Shown here one piece after another: positions 1 through 5,043 of a stretch of 6,744 nt of DNA. The notes under the pieces are model-generated. The model was not told where the DNA came from, searched no databases, and saw only the letters and a program-made list of their open reading frames with translations. Origin of the DNA: DASUZB01 sp036377075 (lineage in GTDB: Bacteria; Actinomycetota; CALGFH01); assembly GCA_036377075.1 (NCBI GenBank), contig DASUZB010000303.1, positions 1-6,744 on the forward strand, read 5' to 3'. The position numbers and the translations under genes are program-made. How positions within the stretch are numbered: position 1 is the first letter of the stretch; every line of letters starts with the position of its first letter.

Positions 1-253
1 CCAGCGCCAGCGCGAGCCCGTCGCGCCAGGCCAGGGCGAGCAGCAGCGTGGCGCCGATGCCGACCTGGAACGCCCCGGCGTCGTGGACGAAGTGGCGGGC
101 GTAGGGGAACTGGACCGCGTCCGCGAACGAGCGCGGCGCCAGGAACCCCCACAGCCCGGTCGCCAGCGTGACGAGCCCCGCCAGCAGGGTCACCAGCGTC
201 ACGAACCGGTCGCCCGGGTGCCGCTCCGTTGGTGCAGGTCGGTTCCGTTCCAT
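1..253 (-). CDS. Multi-pass membrane protein, N-terminal part (cut by left edge)
   Basis: Reading leftward from the ATG at 253-251, the frame stays open for 84 codons to the window edge, so the C-terminus is missing. A strong ribosome binding site (GGAGGAAG) sits a few bases upstream of the ATG and fixes the start. The protein has a short hydrophilic head (MERNRPAPTERHPGD), a first membrane helix at about residues 17-38 (VTLVTLLAGLVTLATGLW), a loop containing FADAVQFPYARHFVHD, and a second hydrophobic segment from about residue 61 (AFQVGIGATLLLALAW). This loop pattern recalls small uncharacterised integral membrane proteins common in actinomycetes, but I cannot name a function. It is transcribed divergently from the exporter operon, so it is not co-transcribed with anything else in the window. 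The opposite-strand reading of the same bases gives a low-complexity Arg/Gln/Pro-rich peptide and is rejected. Confidence 0.8.
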   Translation of the reverse strand, partial: MERNRPAPTERHPGDRFVTLVTLLAGLVTLATGLWGFLAPRSFADAVQFPYARHFVHDAGAFQVGIGATLLLALAWRDGLALAL

Positions 254-269
254 GTCCTTCCTCCGTGTC
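254..269 (-). promoter_or_regulatory. Ribosome binding site of the left-edge membrane protein gene
   Basis: On the minus strand the bases before the ATG at 253 read GACACGGAGGAAGGAC. They contain GGAGGAAG, a good match to the anti-Shine-Dalgarno sequence at a normal distance, which supports both the strand and the start chosen for this gene. Confidence 0.7.
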
Positions 270-405
270 CGGGTACAACCCACGAGACGGGGCAGGGCCC
301 TCCGCCGTGACAGCCCGCTCACGACCGGATCCGTAAGGAGCCTGTAACGGCCGCGCCGAACGACCTCCCCCGCTCCACGGCCGAGCGGCGTCGTACTGTG
401 GTGGG
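254..405. other. Divergent intergenic region, 152 nt
   Basis: This region separates two divergently transcribed genes and must hold promoters for both. Visible items are the leftward ribosome binding site, an imperfect palindrome near 331-350 (CCGTAAGGAGCCTGTAACGG, matching at its outer four bases), and a -10-like hexamer just before the rightward gene. No convincing leftward -35/-10 pair was found by eye. Confidence 0.5.
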
Positions 406-408
406 GTG
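394..408 (+). promoter_or_regulatory. Possible leaderless promoter (-10 TACTGT) of the RseB-like gene
   Basis: The hexamer TACTGT at 394-399 fits the TANNNT pattern of actinobacterial housekeeping -10 elements. The GTG start codon at 406 follows after 6 nt, where transcription would be expected to begin. No Shine-Dalgarno sequence lies at a usable distance; the G-run GGTGGG directly abuts the GTG. Together these suggest a leaderless transcript. No recognisable -35 is present about 17 nt upstream, so the promoter would be weak or activator-dependent. This is an inference. Confidence 0.4.
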
Positions 409-1518
409 AGGTTCTGGGCTCCACCCGGGTGGCGGTGGCGTGTCGTGGTGGGCGTGGTCGCGCTCCTGGCCGCCATGCCGGCCGCGGTGGCGGCCCTGCC
501 CGTCGGTGGGCGGCCGCTTCCGGTGGAGGAGCTGCTCGCCAGGGTGCGCGCCTCCGCCGAGGTGCCGTACCAGGGGTACGCGCAGAGCCACGCCACCCTC
601 GGCCTGCCCGACGTGCCGCAGGCGGGCCAGGCGGTGGCGCTGCTCGGCGAGACCACCCGGATGCGGGCGTGGGTGCAGGGCTCGGCGGCCTGGCGGGTCG
701 ACGAGCTGCTGGTCGGCGGCGAGCGCGACCTGTACCACCAGGACGGCCAGGACCTGCTGTGGGACTCGGGCCGGCGCCGGGCGGTGATCACCGTCGGGGA
801 CCCGCCGGTGCGCTTCGCGCGCCCGGCCGACCTGCTCCCTCCGGAGCTCGGGCGGCGGCTCGCCGCCGCCGCGGCGCCCGCCGAGCTGACCCGGATCGGC
901 CCGCGCCGGGTCGCCGGCGTCGCCGCGCTCGGGCTGCGCATCACCCCGCGCACGCCCGAGACCACCATCGGCCGCGTCGACCTCTGGGCCGACCCGCGCA
1001 GCGGCCTGCCCCTGCGGGTGGAGGTGACCGCCCGCGGCGCCGGCAGCCCCGCGATCACCACCGCCTTCCTCGACCTGCGCCTGACGCGGCCGCCCTCGCG
1101 GGTGGTCGGCTTCGAGCCTCCCTTCGACGCCGACGTCGACTACCGCGAGGCGCCGGACGCGGGCCGGCTGGTTGACCGCTTCTCCCAGTTCGTGCTGCCC
1201 GACCAGCTCGCCGGCGAGCCGCGCCGCGCCAGCCTCGCCGGCGCCGCCGGCACCTACGGGCGCGGCTTCGGCCTGGTCGCGGTCCTCGCCCTGCCCGAGT
1301 GGCGCTCGCCCCGCGACGCCGCCTTCCGCCAGCGCGTCCCGAGCGTGACCGGGCCGTGGGGGTCGGCCAGCCTGGCGCGGACGGCGCTGCTCAACGGCAT
1401 GGCGTTCGAGTCGGGCGGGGTCGCCTACGTGCTCGCGGGCACGGTCACGCCCCAGGTGCTGGAACGGATCGCGACCAGCCTGGCCCGCGAGGGCGTGGCG
1501 GAGCGGGCGGCGCCGTGA
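406..1518 (+). CDS. Secreted RseB/MucB-like (LolA-fold type) protein
   Basis: The 370-residue product starts at GTG 406. It begins with a short basic segment (WRWR, 9-12), a hydrophobic core at about 13-30 and an AVA motif at 27-29, which looks like a Sec signal peptide cleaved near residue 29. There is no lipobox cysteine. The mature part resembles the actinobacterial group annotated as sigma-E regulatory protein RseB/MucB-like. It has the ELLARVRASAEVPYQGY opening (41-58), the RAWVQGSAAWRVDEL stretch, the RPADLLPPELGRRL helix (139-152) and the core strand pair VDLWADPRSGLPLRVEV (191-207). The C-terminal YVLAGTVTPQVLERIATSL segment (341-359) completes the match. In proteobacteria RseB is a periplasmic protein that binds the anti-sigma factor RseA and senses lipids or lipoproteins, and the related LolA fold carries lipoproteins. 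No sigma or anti-sigma gene is visible here. The gene overlaps the ATPase gene by 4 nt (GTGA), so it probably acts outside the membrane together with that exporter. The family call is from pattern memory; the role is inferred. Confidence 0.8.
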   Translation: MRFWAPPGWRWRVVVGVVALLAAMPAAVAALPVGGRPLPVEELLARVRASAEVPYQGYAQSHATLGLPDVPQAGQAVALLGETTRMRAWVQGSAAWRVDELLVGGERDLYHQDGQDLLWDSGRRRAVITVGDPPVRFARPADLLPPELGRRLAAAAAPAELTRIGPRRVAGVAALGLRITPRTPETTIGRVDLWADPRSGLPLRVEVTARGAGSPAITTAFLDLRLTRPPSRVVGFEPPFDADVDYREAPDAGRLVDRFSQFVLPDQLAGEPRRASLAGAAGTYGRGFGLVAVLALPEWRSPRDAAFRQRVPSVTGPWGSASLARTALLNGMAFESGGVAYVLAGTVTPQVLERIATSLAREGVAERAAP

Positions 1519-2444
1519 CCGCCACGATCGTCACCGAGGGCCTGACCAAGCGCTACGGCCGCCTGGTCGCCGTCGACGACCTCCACCTGGAGGTGCACGA
1601 GGGCGACCTGTTCGGCTTCCTCGGCCCCAACGGCTCCGGCAAGACCACCACCGTGCGCATGGTGCTCGGGCTGGTGTTCGCCACCTCCGGGCGGATCGAG
1701 CTGCTGGGCCGGCCGATGCCACGGGCCGCGCGGGACGTCCTGGGGTCGGTCGGCTCGCTGGTCGAGGGCCCCGCCTTCTACCCGCACCTGTCCGGACGGG
1801 TGAACCTGGCCATGCTGGACCAGGCCGGGCCGGGCGGGTCGCGCGGCGACCGCCGCCGCCGCATCGGCGAGGCCCTCGAACGGGTCGGGCTCGCCGGCAC
1901 CGGCCGGCGGCCGGTCAAGGCGTACTCGAGCGGGATGCGCCAGCGCCTCGGCCTGGCGGCGGCGCTGCTGCGCTCCCCGCGCCTGCTGGTGCTCGACGAG
2001 CCCACCAACGGCCTCGACCCGCAGGGCATGCGCGAGATCCGCGACCTGCTGGTCGAGCTGGTGGACGGCGGCGCAACCGTGTTCCTCTCGAGCCACCTGC
2101 TCGCCGAGGTGGAGATGATCTGCTCGCGCGCGGCCATCGTGCACCAGGGCAGGCTGGTCGCCCAGGCGCGGGTCTCCGAGCTGCTCGCCCCGACCGGGCG
2201 GGTGCTGGTCACCACGCCCGACCCCGGCGGCGCCGCCGAGCTGGCCGCCACCCTGCCCGGCCTGCGCATCGACGAGCGGCGCGACGACGCCCTGCTGGTC
2301 CACCTCGACGGCCTGCCGCCCGAGGCGCTCAACCAGAAGCTGGTCGCCGCCGGCGTCCCCGTCCGCGAGCTGGTGGCCGAGCGGCCCACGCTGGAGGACG
2401 TGTTCCTGAAGCTGACCGGGGAGGCGCGCCGTGCTCCTGGTTGA
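1515..2444 (+). CDS. ABC exporter ATP-binding subunit (BcrA/DrrA/LanF-like)
   Basis: This 309-residue cytoplasmic ATPase would power the ABC-2 permease encoded next. The start is GTG 1515, overlapping the preceding stop in the sequence GTGA. An ATG at 1299 in the same frame would add a 72-residue low-complexity extension inside the upstream gene and is not used. Visible motifs are Walker A GPNGSGKTT (37-45), signature SSGMRQR (138-144), Walker B LLVLDEP (157-163), D-loop NGLD (165-168) and the switch histidine in SSH (192-194). At the usual Q-loop position the sequence is SLVEGPAFYPHLSG, with Glu84 in place of glutamine. This is a hallmark of bacitracin/lantibiotic-immunity type ATPases such as BcrA and LanF. 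The C-terminal about 90 residues form the accessory domain ending in ERPTLEDVFLKLTG, typical of drug or antibiotic exporters. The gene's end overlaps the permease start by 14 nt. The substrate cannot be told from sequence. Confidence 0.93.
   Translation: MTATIVTEGLTKRYGRLVAVDDLHLEVHEGDLFGFLGPNGSGKTTTVRMVLGLVFATSGRIELLGRPMPRAARDVLGSVGSLVEGPAFYPHLSGRVNLAMLDQAGPGGSRGDRRRRIGEALERVGLAGTGRRPVKAYSSGMRQRLGLAAALLRSPRLLVLDEPTNGLDPQGMREIRDLLVELVDGGATVFLSSHLLAEVEMICSRAAIVHQGRLVAQARVSELLAPTGRVLVTTPDPGGAAELAATLPGLRIDERRDDALLVHLDGLPPEALNQKLVAAGVPVRELVAERPTLEDVFLKLTGEARRAPG
2418..2424 (+). promoter_or_regulatory. Internal ribosome binding site for the permease
   Basis: GGGGAGG lies inside the end of the ATPase gene, 6 nt before the GTG at 2431. 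It fixes the permease start and indicates that the two genes are translated in a coupled way across the 14-nt overlap. Confidence 0.7.
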
Positions 2445-3234
2445 ACTGCGCCAGCTGGTGGTCCGCCCGCGCACCTGGGTGACGGTCGCGCTGCTGGCCG
2501 GGCTGCCGACGCTGGTGGCCGTGCTGCTCAAGGTCACCGGAGTCGGCCCGCGGCCGGGCCAGGGGCCGGCGTTCCTCTCCCAGGTGCTCAACAACGGCAC
2601 GCTGTTCCCCGCCGCCGCGCTGGCCCTGGTGCTGCCGGTGTTCCTGCCGGTGGCGGTGGCGGTGGTGGCCGGCGACACGATCGCCGGCGAGGCCTCGGCC
2701 GGCACCTTGCGCTACCTGCTGGTGCGGCCGGTGGGGCGGACCAGGCTGCTGCTGGTCAAGCTCGCGGTCACGATGGTGTTCGTGTTCCTGGCGGTGCTGG
2801 TGGTCGCCGCAGTGGCCTTCGCCGTGGGCGCGACGCTGTTCGGCGTGCAGCCGTTGCCGTCGATCTCCGGGCAGACGATCGCGGCGCAGGACGCCACCTG
2901 GCGCACCGCCGTGACGGTCGTCTACGTCGCCTTCTCGATGCTCGGCGTGGCCGCGATCGGGCTGCTCGCCTCGACCGTGACCGACTCGCCGCTGGCCGCG
3001 GCGCTGGGGGCGCTGGCCGCGCTGGTCACCTCCGAGGTGCTCGACCTGCTGGACGCGGCCGCGGCGCTCAAGCCCTACCTGCCCACCCACTACTGGCTCG
3101 CCTTCGTCGACCTGTTCCGCACCCCGATCCTGTGGCACGACATCAGCCGCGGCTTCGCCATCCAGGGCGTCTACATCCTGGTCTTCCTCGGCGCCGCCTG
3201 GGCGAACTTCGCCACCAAGGACGTGACCAGCTAG
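2431..3234 (+). CDS. ABC-2 type exporter permease subunit
   Basis: The 267-residue integral membrane protein shows six probable transmembrane segments at about 16-34, 59-81, 111-135, 158-181, 186-206 and 243-260, the normal topology of an ABC-2 permease half. Between segments 2 and 3 is the family's characteristic cytoplasmic stretch GEASAGTLRYLLVRPVGR (86-103), the region that follows 'E..GTL..LL..P' in ABC-2 proteins. The LPTHYW motif before the last helix (217-222) is also typical. GTG 2431 is chosen because it follows a good ribosome binding site; it overlaps the ATPase gene by 14 nt. The permease should pair with that ATPase, probably as a 2+2 complex, to export a hydrophobic or peptide-like compound. 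The gene ends with TAG at 3232-3234, overlapping the convergent tetR gene, and has no room for its own terminator before it. Confidence 0.92.
   Translation: MLLVELRQLVVRPRTWVTVALLAGLPTLVAVLLKVTGVGPRPGQGPAFLSQVLNNGTLFPAAALALVLPVFLPVAVAVVAGDTIAGEASAGTLRYLLVRPVGRTRLLLVKLAVTMVFVFLAVLVVAAVAFAVGATLFGVQPLPSISGQTIAAQDATWRTAVTVVYVAFSMLGVAAIGLLASTVTDSPLAAALGALAALVTSEVLDLLDAAAALKPYLPTHYWLAFVDLFRTPILWHDISRGFAIQGVYILVFLGAAWANFATKDVTS
3231..3234. other. Shared CTAG carrying two convergent stop codons
   Basis: The four-base palindrome CTAG encodes TAG for the rightward permease gene (3232-3234) and TAG for the leftward tetR gene (reverse complement of 3231-3233). The two genes therefore overlap tail to tail by four bases, with no intergenic terminator. 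Confidence 0.95.
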
Positions 3235-3908
3235 GGGCCTGCGCCACGGGCGCGGTCGAGGCCGTCGAGGATCAGGTCGAGCCCGAACAGGAACTCGTTC
3301 CCGTAGTCGTAGCCGGGCTGCAGGACGTGCTCCACGGCGATCTCGGTGAGGTACGGGTAGGCGTCAGCCGGGAACCCGGCCATGATCGTCCGCGCCACCT
3401 CCGCGGTCTCTTCCGGCGTGTGGAACGGCAGGCTCGCCTCCTGCAGCGCGAACCCGTAGATGTAGCTGTCGAGCAGGGAGTACGCGTGGGCGGCCAGCGC
3501 CACCGTGAAACCCGCGTTGCGGAGGATCCCGAGCACGGCGTCGTGGTGCCGGACGTTGGCGGAGCCGGGGGTGGACCGCGACTCCATCAGGCCGATGGCC
3601 CACGGGTGGCGCCGGAGGGCCTCGCGGGCCGAGATCGCCCGCCGGCGCATCGCCGCCTTCCAGCCGGCCTCGCCGGTGGGCAGGTCGATCTCGCCGAAGA
3701 CGACGTCCACGAGGCCGTCGAGGATCTCGTCCTTGTTGGCCACGTGGTGGTACAGCGACATCGCCTCGACCCCGAGCTCCTGCGCGAGCTTGCGCATGCT
3801 GAGCGACCCGACGCCGCCCCGGTCGGCAAGGGCGAGGGCGGCGCGCAGCACCCGCTGCTTGGTCAGGGGCGGCCGGGGCTCCGCGCCGGGGTCGGCCTTG
3901 GTCGCCAT
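3231..3908 (-). CDS. TetR-family repressor (TetR_C-type ligand domain)
   Basis: The 225-residue product starts with MATKADPG at ATG 3908, preceded on its own strand by GGAGG seven bases upstream. A TTG at 3947 in the same frame lacks such a site and is not preferred. Residues about 15-63 form the DNA-binding domain: LTKQRVLRAALALAD (helix 1), then the helix-turn-helix SMRKLAQELGVEAMSLYHHV (37-56) and the conserved NKDEIL (58-63). The ligand half, with WKAAMRRRAISAREALRRHPWAIGLMESR and later FGLDLILDGL near the end, resembles the tetracycline-repressor C-terminal family (TetR_C). It is divergent from the MDR oxidoreductase gene, and the region between them holds two palindromic operators. By family precedent it should bind these as a dimer, repress both genes and release on binding a small ligand. 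The ligand is unknown; an electrophile or quinone handled by the MDR enzyme is a guess. Confidence 0.92.
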   Translation of the reverse strand: MATKADPGAEPRPPLTKQRVLRAALALADRGGVGSLSMRKLAQELGVEAMSLYHHVANKDEILDGLVDVVFGEIDLPTGEAGWKAAMRRRAISAREALRRHPWAIGLMESRSTPGSANVRHHDAVLGILRNAGFTVALAAHAYSLLDSYIYGFALQEASLPFHTPEETAEVARTIMAGFPADAYPYLTEIAVEHVLQPGYDYGNEFLFGLDLILDGLDRARGAGP

Positions 3909-3963
3909 CTCTCGTCCTCCGCTGTGGGAAACGAACCCGGGACGCAAGCTCGGGGTTGACAGC

Positions 3964-3976
3964 CTTACGCTGTAAG
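3964..3976. promoter_or_regulatory. TetR operator 1
   Basis: CTTAC-GCT-GTAAG is a 13-bp palindrome with a three-base centre, the size and form expected for a TetR-family dimer site. It lies wholly between the -35 and -10 of the rightward promoter. It also overlaps a possible leftward -10 (TAGACT, reverse of 3975-3980). Binding here should exclude RNA polymerase. Confidence 0.8.
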
Positions 3977-3980
3977 TCTA
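3975..3980 (-). promoter_or_regulatory. Possible -10 element of tetR
   Basis: On the minus strand these bases read TAGACT, matching TANNNT. They would give a tetR transcript starting near 3968 with a leader of about 60 nt. No good -35 is seen about 17 nt upstream (around 3998-4003), so this is tentative. If right, it overlaps operator 1 and the repressor controls itself. Confidence 0.35.
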
Positions 3981-3986
3981 CCGTAC

Positions 3987-3999
3987 CTTACAGCGTAAG
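3987..3999. promoter_or_regulatory. TetR operator 2
   Basis: CTTAC-AGC-GTAAG is the second palindrome, extended by one more pair (C at 3986, G at 4000). Its centre (3993) is 23 bp from that of operator 1 (3970). It covers the predicted rightward transcription start near 3991, so a second dimer would block initiation. Confidence 0.8.
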
Positions 4000-4032
4000 G
4001 CTCCACCGGCGGCCGAGCCGCCGACAAAGGCC

Positions 4033-4038
4033 AGGAGG
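4033..4038 (+). promoter_or_regulatory. Ribosome binding site of the MDR gene
   Basis: A perfect AGGAGG lies five bases before the ATG at 4044. It fixes this start and suggests high translation once the promoter is derepressed. Confidence 0.85.
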
Positions 4039-4043
4039 CCACC

Positions 4044-5027
4044 ATGAAAGCCATCGCCCAGGACGCCTACGGCTCCACGGACGTGCTGGAGCTCAGGGAC
4101 GTCGACCAGCCCGAGGTCGAGGAAAACGAGGTGCTGGTGCGCGTGCACGCGGCCGGCGTGGACCGGGGCGTCTGGCACCTGATGACCGGCATGCCGTACC
4201 TGCTGCGCATCCTCGGCTTCGGGCTCCGCAGGCCCAAGAACCCGGTCCGGGGCCGCGAGGTGGCCGGGGTGGTCGAGGCCACCGGCAAGGACGTGACCAG
4301 CTTCCGGCCGGGTGACGCCGTGATGGGGATCGGTGAAGGCACCTTCGCCGAGTACGCCCGCGCCCGGGAGGGCAAGCTGGTGCCCAAGCCGGCCAACCTC
4401 ACCTTCGAGCAGGCGGCGGCCGTCCCCATCTCCGCGGCCACCGCCCTCCAAGCGGTCCGCGACCAGGGAAAGGTCCAGCCAGGGCAGAAGGTGCTGGTCA
4501 TCGGCGCGTCCGGAGGCGTGGGGACGTTCGCCGTGCAGCTCGCCAAGGCGTTCGGCGCGGAGGTCACCGGCGTTGCCAGCACCTCGAAGGTGGACCTGGT
4601 CCGCTCCGTCGGCGCCGACCACGTGGTGGACTACACCCGCGAGGACGTCGCCGACGGAAGGCGGCGCTACGACGTGATCCTCGACATCGGGGGCAACCGT
4701 TCGCTGTCGCACCTGCGGCGTGCGCTCACCCCCGAGGGGACGCTCGTCCTGGTCGGCGGCGAAGGCGGCGACCGGTGGACCGGCGGCATGGGCCGCCAGC
4801 TCCGGGCGGTCGCGACGTCGCTGTTCGCGCGGCAGAAGATGCGGATGTTCATCAACAAGGAGCGCTCCGCGGAGCTGCGGTACCTGACCGAGCTCATCGA
4901 GGCCGGCGAGGTCACGCCCGCCGTCGACAGGACCTACCCGTTGGGTGAGGCCCCCGAGGCCATCCGGTACCTCGAGCAGGGTCGCGCCCGCGGCAAGCTC
5001 GTCGTCACCGTGCTGCAGGGCCGGTGA
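4044..5027 (+). CDS. Zinc-independent MDR oxidoreductase (quinone reductase-like)
   Basis: The 327-residue cytoplasmic enzyme belongs to the medium-chain dehydrogenase/reductase superfamily, length normal for the group. The N-terminal GroES-like half contains MKAIAQDAYGSTDVLEL, VLVRVHAAGVDRGVWHLMTG (30-49) and GREVAGVVEATG (70-81). The nucleotide-binding half has AAAVPISAATALQAV (124-138) and the Rossmann loop GASGGVG (154-160). The catalytic zinc cysteine of alcohol dehydrogenases is absent (AAGVDRGVWH instead), and the four-cysteine structural zinc lobe is missing. This points to the quinone oxidoreductase/enoyl reductase branch. Ser-Thr-Ser-Lys (179-182) after the second Rossmann strand is typical of NADPH-preferring members. 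The likely reaction is NADPH-dependent reduction of quinones or activated alkenes; the actual substrate is unknown. It is divergent from tetR, with an operator-covered promoter, so it is the probable repressed target. It stops 12 nt before the convergent SDR gene. Confidence 0.92.
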   Translation: MKAIAQDAYGSTDVLELRDVDQPEVEENEVLVRVHAAGVDRGVWHLMTGMPYLLRILGFGLRRPKNPVRGREVAGVVEATGKDVTSFRPGDAVMGIGEGTFAEYARAREGKLVPKPANLTFEQAAAVPISAATALQAVRDQGKVQPGQKVLVIGASGGVGTFAVQLAKAFGAEVTGVASTSKVDLVRSVGADHVVDYTREDVADGRRRYDVILDIGGNRSLSHLRRALTPEGTLVLVGGEGGDRWTGGMGRQLRAVATSLFARQKMRMFINKERSAELRYLTELIEAGEVTPAVDRTYPLGEAPEAIRYLEQGRARGKLVVTVLQGR

Positions 5028-5043
5028 GCCCCCGGCGGCTCAC
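5024..5043. terminator. Hairpin between convergent MDR and SDR genes, possibly bidirectional terminator
   Basis: GTGAGCC (5024-5030) pairs perfectly with GGCTCAC (5037-5043) across a six-base loop (CCCGGC). The stem contains the MDR stop TGA (5025-5027) in one arm and the SDR stop (TCA, 5040-5042) in the other, so the same structure forms in both transcripts. There is no T-tract, which is common for terminators in GC-rich actinomycetes. A competing stem GCCGG/CCGGC (5020-5024 with 5032-5036) is also possible. Confidence 0.5.

Larger units (their letters stand above)
3956..3984 (+). promoter_or_regulatory. Sigma-70 type promoter of the MDR oxidoreductase gene
   Basis: TTGACA at 3956-3961 is a perfect -35 element. 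It is followed after exactly 17 nt by TACCGT at 3979-3984, which fits the actinobacterial TANNNT -10. Transcription would start near 3991, giving a leader of about 53 nt before the ATG at 4044. The spacer between the two elements is almost filled by operator 1. Confidence 0.8.
3961..4002. repeat. Perfect 16-bp inverted repeat with 10-nt spacer
   Basis: The left arm AGCCTTACGCTGTAAG (3961-3976) is the exact reverse complement of the right arm CTTACAGCGTAAGGCT (3987-4002), separated by 10 nt. Each arm also contains its own smaller palindrome, so the structure is two operators facing each other rather than a simple hairpin. Confidence 0.95.
3909..4043. promoter_or_regulatory. Divergent tetR/MDR control region
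   Basis: This 135-nt region lies between the tetR start (3908, leftward) and the MDR start (4044, rightward). It contains a rightward promoter, a possible leftward promoter and two operator palindromes, all within about 50 bp. The layout is that of an autoregulated repressor with a divergent target gene. Confidence 0.85.

Noticed and set aside
83..310. Plus-strand 75-residue frame at the left end
   Set aside because: It is Arg/Gln/Pro-rich and conflicts with the minus-strand membrane protein, which has hydrophobic helices and a strong ribosome binding site.
331..350. Palindrome CCGTAAGGAGCCTGTAACGG as an operator for the left divergent pair
   Set aside because: Only the outer four bases pair well, and no regulator gene is next to it. 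It also differs from the CTTAC-N3-GTAAG sites of the TetR in this window.
1299..1514. Extended N-terminus for the ATPase starting at ATG 1299
   Set aside because: The extra 72 residues are low-complexity and overlap the RseB-like gene. The ABC domain begins right after GTG 1515, which is coupled to the upstream stop.
1425..2705. Long minus-strand reading frame opposite the ATPase and permease genes
   Set aside because: It is rich in Gly, Gln, His and Arg without any domain, and lies opposite a gene with complete ABC motifs. Long antisense frames are expected from the codon bias of GC-rich DNA.
3909..3947. TTG start at 3947 for TetR
   Set aside because: It has no ribosome site and adds a non-conserved segment. 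ATG 3908 has GGAGG at the right distance and fits the usual family start.
3132..3959. Plus-strand reading frame opposite tetR
   Set aside because: Its translation is low-complexity (Val, Gly, Arg, His repeats) and has no recognisable domain, while the minus strand encodes a clear TetR protein with a good ribosome site.
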